From the NCBI GenBank assembly GCA_000824785.1, contig CCNB01000014.1, forward strand, positions 45,922 to 106,850: a stretch of DNA of 60,929 nucleotides, given 5' to 3'. A program made the position numbers and the translations under genes. The notes below the pieces were generated by a model. The model saw nothing but the letters and a program-made list of their open reading frames with translations. It made no database searches and was not told the origin of the DNA. Positions 24,755 to 34,000 of this stretch are shown piece by piece; position 1 is the stretch's first letter; every line of letters begins with the position of its first letter. Origin of the DNA: Mesorhizobium plurifarium (GTDB lineage Bacteria; Pseudomonadota; Alphaproteobacteria; Rhizobiales; Rhizobiaceae).

Positions 24755-25843
24755 ATGAGTAACCCGAACCGCATGCCGTGGGTGGACACGGCAAAGGGCC
24801 TTTCCATCATCCTGGTGGTGATGATGTATTCGGCTTACAACACCGGCGAATACACCGGCGGCGTCGGCTTCCTGCATTATGTCATCGGCTTCGCCACGCC
24901 GTTCCGCATGCCGGAATTCTTCCTGATCTCGGGCCTATTCCTGTCGCAGGTGATCGACCGGCCGTGGCGGCGCTATGTCGACCGGCGCGTCGTCCACTAT
25001 CTCTATTTCTACGTGCTTTGGGCGATCATCTCGATCGGGCTGAAGATCGGCATCTTCAGCCGCGACCCCGCCGGCATGCTGCACGATCTGGCGATGGCCG
25101 TCGTCCAGCCCTACGGCGTGTTGTGGTTCATCTACATGCTCGCGGTTTTCGGGGTCGTCATCCGCGTGCTGCGCGAATTCAAAGTGCCGCATTGGATCGT
25201 CATCTTGGCTGCCGCCGCGCTGCAGATGTGGGCGCCGAAGCCCGACAGCTACGCCCTCGAGCAGCTCGCGGCCTATTTCGTGTTCTTCTATCTCGGCTTC
25301 GTGCTGGCGCCGCTGATCTTCCGGCTGGTCGAATGGACGCAGGCTCGTCCGGCGGTCGCCGTTGCCGGCCTGCTCGCCTGGGCGCTTGTCAACGGGCTCC
25401 TCGTTTATTCGCCGGGATACGCCATGCAACCGGTCGGCATGCAGATGGGCCTGGCGGCATGGCCGCCGCTGCATCTGGCGCTGGCTGTCGCCGGCGCGGT
25501 GGCGCTTTGCGTTGCCGGCGGTTTCCTGTCGAAATTCGCCTTGATGGAATGGTTGCGCTGGCTCGGCGAGCATTCGCTGGTCGTCTATGTCGCCTTCACC
25601 ATACCGATGTCGATCTTCCGCGGTGTCATGCTGGCAAGCGGCCTGCTGACCGACACCGGCATGCTGAGCCTCGCCGTGCTGCTCGTCTCAGTCATCAGTC
25701 CGGTGGTGCTCTATTTCATCGTCAAGCGCATCGGCTTCGGCACCTTCCTGTTCGAGCGGCCGGCCTGGGCGCATGTCGACGGGCCGAACGCCGCGAAGGC
25801 CTCCAGCAAGCCTATCACGCGACCGGCGCGCGAGGCGGCCTGA
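24755..25843 (+). CDS. Acyltransferase family 3 membrane protein
   Basis: A 362-residue integral membrane protein with about ten hydrophobic segments. The N-terminal WVDTAKGLSIILVVMMY and FRMPEFFLISGLFLS are hallmarks of the acyltransferase-3 family (OatA, NodX, OpgC-like), which transfer acetyl or succinyl groups to exported sugars. No SGNH domain follows, so acyl transfer to a glycan at the periplasmic face is the simplest role. In the rhizobia such enzymes modify Nod factors, glucans or exopolysaccharide, but the acceptor here is unknown. A palindrome lies upstream. Confidence 0.85.
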   Translation: MSNPNRMPWVDTAKGLSIILVVMMYSAYNTGEYTGGVGFLHYVIGFATPFRMPEFFLISGLFLSQVIDRPWRRYVDRRVVHYLYFYVLWAIISIGLKIGIFSRDPAGMLHDLAMAVVQPYGVLWFIYMLAVFGVVIRVLREFKVPHWIVILAAAALQMWAPKPDSYALEQLAAYFVFFYLGFVLAPLIFRLVEWTQARPAVAVAGLLAWALVNGLLVYSPGYAMQPVGMQMGLAAWPPLHLALAVAGAVALCVAGGFLSKFALMEWLRWLGEHSLVVYVAFTIPMSIFRGVMLASGLLTDTGMLSLAVLLVSVISPVVLYFIVKRIGFGTFLFERPAWAHVDGPNAAKASSKPITRPAREAA

Positions 25844-25863
25844 CTGGCCGCCCCTTCTACCGT

Positions 25864-26502
25864 TTACTTATCGCCATGTCCCGGACGCCGCGCGGCCTTG
25901 ATCTTGCCGCTGCTGCCGCCGCCGCAGAAGAAGCAACCGCCGCCGTCCGATTCCAGCCCTGACACGCCGGAGGGCATCGCCAGTTCCTGCAGCACGTCGC
26001 CCGTGTCGGGATCGACGCGCACCAGATCGCCCTCCTCGCCCTCCCAGGTGGCATGCCAGAGCTCGCCATCGACCCAGGTGACGCCGGTGACGACGCGCTT
26101 CGATTCGATCGTGCGGATCACCTTGCCCGTTTCAGGATCGATCTGATGGATCTTATGCGCCCGGTATTCGCCGACCCAGAGCGAACCCTCGGCCCAGGCC
26201 ATTCCTGAGTCACCCCCATTGCCGGGGGCGGGAATGGTCGCGACGACCTTGCCGATCTTCGGGTCCACCTTGTGGATGCGATCCTCGGCAATCTGGTAGA
26301 GATACTCACCGTCGAAGGCGGTCCCGGCATGCGATGCGACATCGATCGTACGCACGATCATGCCGCTGTCGGGATCGAGCGCGTTCAGCTTGTCGCCACT
26401 GGCGAACCAGACATTTTCGCCGTCATAGGTGACGCCGTTGACGCGCTCGACGCCGGGGAACGGTCCGTATTCACGCAGGATCTCGGCAGCGGCTCGTTTC
26501 AT
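25864..26502 (-). CDS. Beta-propeller (Vgb/PQQ-like repeat) protein with C-terminal CxxC tail
   Basis: A 212-residue soluble protein of about five blade-like repeats (DGENVWFASGDKLNALDPDSG; DGEYLYQIAEDRIHKVDPKIG; EGSLWVGEYRAHKIHQIDPE; DGELWHATWEGEEGDLVRVD), each with the pattern W/Y...D-P-x-T/S-G. This matches Vgb-lyase/SMP-30-like propellers. The tail is Gly-rich and contains CFFC (Cys190 and Cys193) then GGGSSGKIK. No signal peptide. The ATG at 26502 is supported by GGAG. It lies 31 bp downstream of the HTH-TPR regulator gene on the same strand. Enzymatic role unknown; the CxxC tail could bind metal or cycle redox-wise. Confidence 0.75.
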   Translation of the reverse strand: MKRAAAEILREYGPFPGVERVNGVTYDGENVWFASGDKLNALDPDSGMIVRTIDVASHAGTAFDGEYLYQIAEDRIHKVDPKIGKVVATIPAPGNGGDSGMAWAEGSLWVGEYRAHKIHQIDPETGKVIRTIESKRVVTGVTWVDGELWHATWEGEEGDLVRVDPDTGDVLQELAMPSGVSGLESDGGGCFFCGGGSSGKIKAARRPGHGDK

Positions 26503-26533
26503 TTTCGATCTCCATTCGAACAATGGCCGCAGA

Positions 26534-27754
26534 CTAGTCGGTCGGCAGCGGCCCCGGGAGTAACAACACAGTCGGGAATCCAGTCACCGGCGGCATCATC
26601 CAGCGGCGCGCCCGGCCCCGGCCCACGGCCTGCACCTTGTCCTCGCCCGAAAGCTGCTCCAGCGCCCTTTGCACGGTGCGCGCGCTGGCGCCAAGCGCGA
26701 TCGCCAGCGCCGAGCTCGACCAGGCCTCGCCGTCGGTCAGGAGGGCCAGCACTGCGCCATGATCCTCCTCGACCGGCGGCGCCAGCACGACGACCTCGGC
26801 GGCTTTCAGCGGCGCGAGCTCGAACCCGGCGGCCGTGGCGTTGATCTCGGCCAGCCCGGCGAGCTCGGCGCGCAGCCGCCCCATCTCGACCCTCAGCCGC
26901 GCACGATGCGATTCGTCGGCATGCCTGGCCCGGAAGGCGCGCTTCAGCAGCAGCTCGCGCGAGGCGTCCGTCGGCCATGCCTCGGCAAGCGCGCGCGCCA
27001 GCGCGAACAGCACCGGCCTTGTCGCCAGCGAAACGACCGCATCGGCTTCGCGCACGACATTGCGGCATGCATCGACCACGAGCGCGCCCGAACTCAGCAG
27101 CGCCTCGACCTCGTCGAGCAGCAGCGCCTTCTCCGCGCCGCGCGCGATCAACCGGCCGACCGGCGTGTTCAACACCAGGGATGCTGCTTCGACTTCGGCC
27201 TTCAATGCCGGGATGTTAGCTTCGTAAGCGGCCAGCGATGCCCGGCCGAACGCGGAGCGCGCCGCCTTCGTCCTGAGGCGCCGGACCGCGATGCCGGCCG
27301 CGGCCAGCTCATGCGCGACACGCGCCACTGGCGGCAGCGGCGCCGGGTCGAAGTCCGCCAGCAACCGCTCGGCCTCGTCGAGCCGACCGATCAGGATGAG
27401 GCGGCGCGCCTCGAGGCTTCCGGCATAGGCGGCGTTCAGCCGATCGCCGTGCGATTGAAGCGTCGCCCTTGCGGCTCGCAGCGCCTTCTCCGGCCAGCCG
27501 AGGTCGCGCGAGACGAGCGCGATCTCGGCCTCCGCGACGACGCAGCGCGCACGCGCCACCGCTTCCCTTGGGCTGAAGGCGCGGGCGGCGTCCTTCAGCA
27601 GCGCCTTGGCCTTGGCGAAGTCGCCGAGCTGCGCCATCGCGATGCCGCGCAGCGCCAGCGCCGGCGCATCGTCGCGCAGCGCGACGCGCTTCAAGGCGCC
27701 GAGCGGGTCGCCCGCGGCAAGCGCGCGGCCGGCGGCGTTGATCAGCGAGTCCAT
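26534..27754 (-). CDS. HTH-domain regulator with TPR-like helical repeats
   Basis: A 406-residue predicted transcription factor. Residues 1-300 are Ala/Leu-rich helical repeats resembling TPR/MalT-like segments. A helix-turn-helix lies near the C-terminus, about residues 340-375 (SSSALAIALGASARTVQRALEQL, written in part), followed by a wing-like RGRARRWMMPP. GAGGGG precedes the ATG. It is divergent from the DUF899 gene (121-bp gap) and followed by the propeller gene, so it probably controls the whole four-gene module. Inducer unknown. Confidence 0.8.
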   Translation of the reverse strand: MDSLINAAGRALAAGDPLGALKRVALRDDAPALALRGIAMAQLGDFAKAKALLKDAARAFSPREAVARARCVVAEAEIALVSRDLGWPEKALRAARATLQSHGDRLNAAYAGSLEARRLILIGRLDEAERLLADFDPAPLPPVARVAHELAAAGIAVRRLRTKAARSAFGRASLAAYEANIPALKAEVEAASLVLNTPVGRLIARGAEKALLLDEVEALLSSGALVVDACRNVVREADAVVSLATRPVLFALARALAEAWPTDASRELLLKRAFRARHADESHRARLRVEMGRLRAELAGLAEINATAAGFELAPLKAAEVVVLAPPVEEDHGAVLALLTDGEAWSSSALAIALGASARTVQRALEQLSGEDKVQAVGRGRARRWMMPPVTGFPTVLLLPGPLPTD

Positions 27755-27875
27755 GCCATCCCCTCAAGGGCCGCCGGTTCAAATCGCGTCACACTTGTAA
27801 CTCTCACCATCGCCGGGCGCGGCCCTATGTCTGTCCTCGTCACCCCCAACCAAACGCAAGAACGGGACAAGAGCA

Positions 27876-28625
27876 ATGACCCAACACATGAAGACACCGC
27901 CGGTCGTTTCGCAGGAAGCGTGGGAAGGCGCCTATGAAGAGATGCTCGTGAAGGAAAAGGCGCTTACACGCGCCCGCGATGCATTGGCCGCCGAGCGCCG
28001 CCGCATGCCGTGGATGGAAGTCAAGAAGGACTATGTGTTCGAAGGCCCGAACGGTAAGGCGAGCCTGCTCGACCTCTTCGAAGGCCGCCGCCAGCTCGTC
28101 GTCTACCGCGCCTTCTTCGAGCCCGGCGTCTTTGGCTGGCCCGAACATGCCTGTCGCGGCTGCTCGCTCGGCGCAGACCAGGTCGGCAACCTCGCCCATC
28201 TCAACGCCCGCGACACCACGCTCGCCTATGCCTCGCGGGCGCCGCAGGCCGACATCCAGCGGCTGAAGGAGCGCATGGACTGGAAGATGCCCTGGTACAC
28301 CATCACCGACAGCTGGGATAAGGATTTCGGCGTCGACGAATGGCATGGCCACAACGTCTTCATCCATGACGGCAAGCGCATCTTCCGCACCTATTTCGTC
28401 AACAACCGCGGCGACGAAGCCTTCGGCACCGTCTGGAGCTATCTCGATGTCACGCCGCTCGGCCGCCAGGAGGTGTGGGAGGATTCGCCCGAAGGCTATC
28501 CGCAGACCCAGACCTACAAATGGTGGAACTGGCACGACAATTACGAAGAAGGCGCCGCTCCCGACCAAAGATGGGTCGAGGTGTCGGACGCCGGCGAAGC
28601 GGCGTTCCGCAACAAGAACGCCTGA
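27876..28625 (+). CDS. DUF899 thioredoxin-family protein
   Basis: A 249-residue cytoplasmic protein of the DUF899 family, a thioredoxin-fold relative of AhpC/TSA proteins. Residues 93-96 form a CRGC motif (HACRGCSLGADQ), in the place of a redox-active dithiol. LVVYRAFFEPG and HNVFIHDGKRIFRTYFVNNRG are family hallmarks. Probable function: thiol-dependent reductase or peroxidase-like activity, not proven for the family. Divergent from the HTH-TPR regulator gene, and followed after 102 bp by a small membrane protein gene. Confidence 0.88.
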   Translation: MTQHMKTPPVVSQEAWEGAYEEMLVKEKALTRARDALAAERRRMPWMEVKKDYVFEGPNGKASLLDLFEGRRQLVVYRAFFEPGVFGWPEHACRGCSLGADQVGNLAHLNARDTTLAYASRAPQADIQRLKERMDWKMPWYTITDSWDKDFGVDEWHGHNVFIHDGKRIFRTYFVNNRGDEAFGTVWSYLDVTPLGRQEVWEDSPEGYPQTQTYKWWNWHDNYEEGAAPDQRWVEVSDAGEAAFRNKNA

Positions 28626-28727
28626 GCCTGAAGCGACTCCGGCGGCGCGCGCCGCCGGAGCCGATCTCGCCACGCACCCTTCCCTCTCGGACGCCTGAGA
28701 ACTCGATCACTCCAGACGGTGGACACC

Positions 28728-28961
28728 ATGAGCATCGACAATCCCGCCCCTCGCCTGAGCGGCTTCGGCCTCGCCGACTGGCTTTGCCTCGCCGCGGCGC
28801 CCACGTTCGCGGCGATGGCGCTGCTGACGGCTGCCTATGGCAGCCACGACATGATGTGCATGTCGGGCGCCTCGGTGCTCAGCGGCATGGCGCCTATGTA
28901 TCTGTTGATGGCGGCGTTCCATCTTGCGCCGTGGCTGCGGCTGGTGGCAGGGCGGAAGTGA
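28728..28961 (+). CDS. Small Met/Cys-rich two-span membrane protein
   Basis: A 77-residue protein with two hydrophobic segments (about 15-35 and 48-70). The connecting loop reads GSHDMMCMSGASVLSGM, with His, Cys and several Met that could coordinate copper or another soft metal. The ATG at 28728 is used; a GTG nine bases upstream is possible. It probably belongs to the DUF899 transcription unit. Its last 68 bases overlap the 3' end of the convergent kinase gene. No established family recognised. Confidence 0.65.
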   Translation: MSIDNPAPRLSGFGLADWLCLAAAPTFAAMALLTAAYGSHDMMCMSGASVLSGMAPMYLLMAAFHLAPWLRLVAGRK

Positions 28962-31038
28962 GCTTGACAACGGCCCGGTCTGCCTCAGGGGCTGCCATTC
29001 CCCGTCTCGCCATCAGTATTGACTCGACAAGCTCCTGATCTTTGTAAGGTTTCGCGAGCAAAAGAACATCTGCCGGCAGATCGCCGATTGCCTCGGTTTC
29101 GGCGTAGCCCGTAATGATGAGGGCGGGCCAATCCGCCCTGAGATTGCGCGCAAATCGAATCACGTCCAGGCCTGAAACGAGCGGCATGGCGAAATCGGTG
29201 ACGATCACGTCGAAATCCTGCGGGGCCTTCTCGATCCTGGCCAGCGCCTCGGCACCGCCGGCGGCGCATGTCACATGGAAGCCGCTTTGCCTCAACGACG
29301 CAGCCGTCAACTCGCGCAGCGCATCACCGTCGTCGACCAATAGTATAGACGGCAGAGCGCCATTGCCGTCAATGCGGGGCTGGCTGGTCTGTCCCTGCTC
29401 GATCGATCGGGCTGGCTGCTTCAACGATTTTGGCAGCCACAGCTGCATCGCCGTGCCTCGCTCGACAACGCTCTCGATCCGAAGCGTGCCGCCAGACTGC
29501 TTTGCAAAGCCGTAGACGGTACTCAAGCCAAGGCCGGTCCCCTTGCCGACGGGTTTCGTCGTGAAAAAGGGCTCTATGACCTTCGCCACGAGATCGGCCG
29601 GAATGCCCGAACCGGTGTCGATGACCGAGATGACGACATAGTCGCCCGCGCCCAGTTCGTCGGAGTTGCTGTGGGTGGTGTGATTTTCGGCGCGTATGGT
29701 GATCGAACCTCCCGTAGGCATCGCGTCGCGCGCGTTGAAAACCAAATTCATGAGAGCGAGTTCGAGTTGGCCTGCGTCCACCAGCACAGGCCAAACCGAA
29801 TTGTCGATTTGCCATTCGAAGCGAACCAGACCTCCGAGCACTGGCGCCACGAGCCCGTTCAGCGGCTCGACCAGGGTTGCCAGTTGCAAAGGTTCGGGCT
29901 TCAGATGCTGACGCCGGGAGAAGGCGAGCATGCGATTGACCAATTCGGCGCCTTGTTTGGCCGAGCGCCTTGTTAGGTCGAGCACCTTCTTCGCCTGCTC
30001 GTCGAGCGCGGTGCTGCGCTCGAGCAGCCCGAGCCCGCTGAGGATTGCCGCAAGCAGGTTGTTGAAATCATGGGCAAGTCCGCCTGTAAGCTTGCCGATG
30101 GCGTCAAGGCGCTGCGCTTGGAGCAGCCTGTCTTCAAGCTCGCGCCGCTCGGTTATGTCGAGCAGCGTGCCGACGATTTCTTGCGTGTTCTCCACGGGAT
30201 TATGCGAGATGACGCCCTGGTCCAGGAAGCTTCGGTATTTGCCATCCGCGCACTGCCATCGGAATTCGCAGCTGTAGGCGCCGGCCGCTTTGGCGCCAAG
30301 CAGAGCGGCCTCGACGTCCGGCAAGTCGTCCGGATGCACACGGCTCAGGCCAAAGCCAGGCTCGGACGTCAGCCGCTCGGGAGAAAATCCGGTCAACCGC
30401 TCGATCCCGCTGGTGACGAAGCGGGCATCAAACGGCGGTTCGAGCGATCGAGCATGAAAGCAAACCGGAACCGATTGCAGTATGGCTTCCTGGCGCTGCT
30501 CCGCGGCACGCAAGGCTCGCTCCGCCTGAAGCCTTGACTTTTGCGCCTCCAGCGCCTGCTCCAGCAGCGTCTGCTCCACGATTGCCTTGCGCTGGATTTC
30601 CAGGGTCTTCTCGTGCAATTCGACGAACACGGCCACCTTCGAACGCAGCATGGCTGAATCGAACGGCTTAAAGACGAAATCGACCGCACCGGCATCGTAG
30701 CCGCGCAACATATGCGCTTCTTCCTTGTTGATCGCGGTCAGGAAGATGATCGGAGTCCGCCTCGACTGCTCTCTTTGGCGGATCAACGAGGCCGTCTCGT
30801 ATCCGTCCAATCCCGGCATTAGCACGTCCAGAAGAATTACGGCGAACTCTTCCTTCAAAAGGAACCGCAACGCCTCCTCGCCGGACTGTGCGCAGACAAC
30901 CTCGCCCACTCCAGCCAAGACTTCGCTGATCGCCAGGAGATTGCGATCGTCATCATCAACGGCGAGGATGCGCGCGCCTTGCGCTACCTCTGACAGGGCC
31001 GCACGATGTTCGGATTTGGTCTTCAGCATCCTTTGCAT
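28894..31038 (-). CDS. Hybrid histidine kinase (REC-PAS-HisKA-HATPase-REC)
   Basis: A 714-residue cytoplasmic kinase. The N-terminal receiver has ILAVDDDDRN and the phosphoacceptor Asp in VILLDVLMPGLDGYE; then a coiled coil, a PAS domain (FVTSGIERLTGFSPERL), a phosphoacceptor His in LAHDFNNLLAAI, an ATPase domain (GTGLGLSTVYGFAKQSGG) and a C-terminal receiver with Asp in VIVTDFAMPL. It starts 10 bp after the giant poly-HAMP kinase gene on the same strand (ATG at 31038, or 31029), so the two form an operon and probably one phosphorelay. The 3' end overlaps the convergent small gene. Confidence 0.93.
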   Translation of the reverse strand: MQRMLKTKSEHRAALSEVAQGARILAVDDDDRNLLAISEVLAGVGEVVCAQSGEEALRFLLKEEFAVILLDVLMPGLDGYETASLIRQREQSRRTPIIFLTAINKEEAHMLRGYDAGAVDFVFKPFDSAMLRSKVAVFVELHEKTLEIQRKAIVEQTLLEQALEAQKSRLQAERALRAAEQRQEAILQSVPVCFHARSLEPPFDARFVTSGIERLTGFSPERLTSEPGFGLSRVHPDDLPDVEAALLGAKAAGAYSCEFRWQCADGKYRSFLDQGVISHNPVENTQEIVGTLLDITERRELEDRLLQAQRLDAIGKLTGGLAHDFNNLLAAILSGLGLLERSTALDEQAKKVLDLTRRSAKQGAELVNRMLAFSRRQHLKPEPLQLATLVEPLNGLVAPVLGGLVRFEWQIDNSVWPVLVDAGQLELALMNLVFNARDAMPTGGSITIRAENHTTHSNSDELGAGDYVVISVIDTGSGIPADLVAKVIEPFFTTKPVGKGTGLGLSTVYGFAKQSGGTLRIESVVERGTAMQLWLPKSLKQPARSIEQGQTSQPRIDGNGALPSILLVDDGDALRELTAASLRQSGFHVTCAAGGAEALARIEKAPQDFDVIVTDFAMPLVSGLDVIRFARNLRADWPALIITGYAETEAIGDLPADVLLLAKPYKDQELVESILMARRGMAAPEADRAVVKLTSALPPAAATAQDGTPPSTDT

Positions 31039-31048
31039 TGGCGACCCG

Positions 31049-34000
31049 TCACATGGCCGCCACAAGCTTCTCTGCCGGCTGGGCGTGCTGTCTCGATCGA
31101 CCGATCCAGACCCGGAGCAGCGCGAGCAGAAGGTCAAGGTCCACAGGCTTTGCTATGTAATCCGAAGCACCGGCATCAAGGCACTTTTGCCGGTCGCCCT
31201 TCATTGCCTTGGCAGTCACCGAGATAAGGGGGACGTGCGCGATCGATGGCATGCCACGTATCTGCCGCATCGTCTCATAGCCGTCCATCTCAGGCATCAT
31301 GATGTCGATGAGCGCGACATCCATGTCTGGATTTTGCTCGAGCAGCGCGATGCCATCGCGACCACGCTCGGCATGCAAAACCTGGATACCATATGTTTCG
31401 AGCACGCTGGTCAGCGAATAGATGTTGCGGATGTCGTCGTCGACGATAAGGACTTTGGCGCCGGCAAGGTCGGTCTTGTCCGATCGTTGGGAGGTCGCGG
31501 CCCCATTGGTGTGACTGTCTCGCGGCAGGGTTGCCGACATCAGCAGCGCCAACTGGCCAAAATTCTCGGCACGGGCAACGTCCGCCAATTCCGGCTTGAG
31601 CCCGATCAGTTGCTCCAGGGCCTCCGGATAGGGTGCGAAGAACACGAGCTTGGATGACAGGCTCTCGAGCGAGGCCGCAATCTCCTCAATCATCTTGGCG
31701 TTGTCCTTGCCCGACCTCCCAAAGCCCAGCACAATCGCGTCATAGATGTCGAAGTCTATTCCCCGACCATTTGCAGCGATCCGACCGATAGGTGTGACGG
31801 AAGTGACGCCATCGCGGATCCCTTCGACCAGGGCAAGCCGCCGCTCGGGATCGGCATCCACGATCAGGACATTGCGCTGGACGCGCAACTGGCTCGATTG
31901 AATGTCCTCGAACACCTTCATGAGGTCGTCAGATGACACAGGCTTGGTCGAGACGCTGGCGGCGCCATTGCGCAACAACCCCGCCGTGTCTTCCGCACCG
32001 GAGATGACATGGATCGGGATACCGGCGGTCTTGGGATCGTGCCGCAAAAGATCGAACAGCACCCAGCCATCGATATCCGAAAGACCGAGGTCCAGCGTGA
32101 TCGCATCCGGAACCAGCTTCCTGGCGAGCGCTACTGTCCCGGAGCCTGCGGTGGACAAGACGCCCTTGAGGCCCGCCGAGCGCGCCATGCCCAGCAGCAG
32201 TCCTGCAAAGGTGGGATCGTCCTCTACGATAAGCACGACCCTGTCTTCGGGCGAGAGGGCATCGCGATCGTCGATCAATTCCGGGACGGAAACACCAGCC
32301 GCCGGAGCCACCACCTCCTGTTCGACAATCACGGGCTGCGGAACCGCTCTCGGACCCTCCATGGGGATTACGAGCGTGAATGTCGATCCCTTGCCTGGCG
32401 TGCTCTCCACCCTCAGTTCGCCTCCGAGCAGCCGCGCGATTTCACGGCTGATCGACAGGCCGAGCCCGGTGCCGCCATATTTGCGGCTGGTGGTGCCGTC
32501 GGCCTGCTGGAAAGCCTCGAAGATCAACTTCTGCTTATCGTCGGGAATGCCGATACCGGTATCGGTGACCGCGATAGCGAGCGCCTTCGGCGCCTGAGCG
32601 CCGTTGCGCCGCCCGGTCTTCTCCGGCCTGAAGGTGAGGCTGACGTTACCGGTCGACGTGAATTTGAACGCGTTCGACAACAGATTGAGCACGATTTGCT
32701 GCAGCCGCTTCTCGTCGGTGCGCACTGTCTCCGGAAGTCCCGGGTCAAGTTCTATCGTGAAGCCCAGTCCCTTGTCGGCGGCCAACTGACGGAACGTGCG
32801 TTCCATGTGCTGGCGCAGATGCGCCAGCGGCATGTCATTGATCTCGACGGAAACGGTGCCGGACTCGATCTTCGACAGGTCGAGGATGTCGTTGATGAGA
32901 CTGAGCAGGTCAGTACCGGCCGAGTTGATGGTGCGGGCAAACTCGACCTGCTTGTCGTTGAGATTTCCCTGCTGGTTGCTGGCCAACAGATTCGAGAGAA
33001 TGAGCAGCGAGTTCAGTGGCGTGCGGAGCTCGTGGCTCATATTGGCCAGGAATTCGGATTTGTACTTGGAGGTCAGGGCGAGCTGTTCGGCTTTCTCCTC
33101 AAGTGCTCGCCGCGCCATTTCGATTTCCAGGTTCTTGTTCTCCACCTGCTTCTTTTCGTTTTCGAGCAGCTGCGCCTTTTCCTGCAACTCCTCGTTGGTG
33201 GCGTGCAGTTCCTCCTGCTTCTTGGTTAGTTCCGTCTGGCGTGCCTGCAATTCCGAAGTCAGCAGTTGCGACTGTTTGAGCAACCCTTCGGTGCGCATCG
33301 TCGCCGCGATCGTGTTGAGCACGATGCCGACCGATTCCATCAGTTGGTTGAGGAACGACTGGTGCGTGTCGCGGAACTCGCTGAAGGAGGCAAGCTCGAT
33401 CACGGCCTTGACTTCCTCTTCGAAGAGCGCGGGCAGGATGATGACATTGGCCGGTGTGGCGTTGCCGAGGCCCGATGTGATGCGCAGGAAGTCCGGCGGC
33501 ACATTGTCGAGGACGATCGCGCGCTTGTCGGCGGCGCTTTGGCCGATCAAGCCCTCGCGCCAATCAAGACGCTGTTTCATCGCCGACTTGCTTTCAGCCC
33601 CGTAGGACGCGGCGAGCTCGAGATAGGACTCGTCTTCTTCCCGGTTGGTCACATAGAAGACGCCGTATTGCGCATTCACCAGCGGCGCCAGCTCGGACAT
33701 GATCAGGCGCGACACCGTCGCCAGATCGCGCTCGCCTTGCAACATGCGCGAGAACCGCGCCAGATTGGTCTTCAGCCAATCCTGCTCGGCGTTCTTGAGC
33801 GTCTGATCCTTGAGGTTGCGGATCATCTCGTTGATGTTGTCCTTGAGTGCCGCCACTTCGCCTGACGCCTGGACGCTGATGGATCGTGTCAGGTCACCCT
33901 TGGTCACTGCCGTCGACACTTCGGCGATAGCTCGCACCTGGGTGGTGAGGTTGGCTGCCAGCTGATTGACATTGTCGGTCAGGTCGCGCCATAGCCCTGC

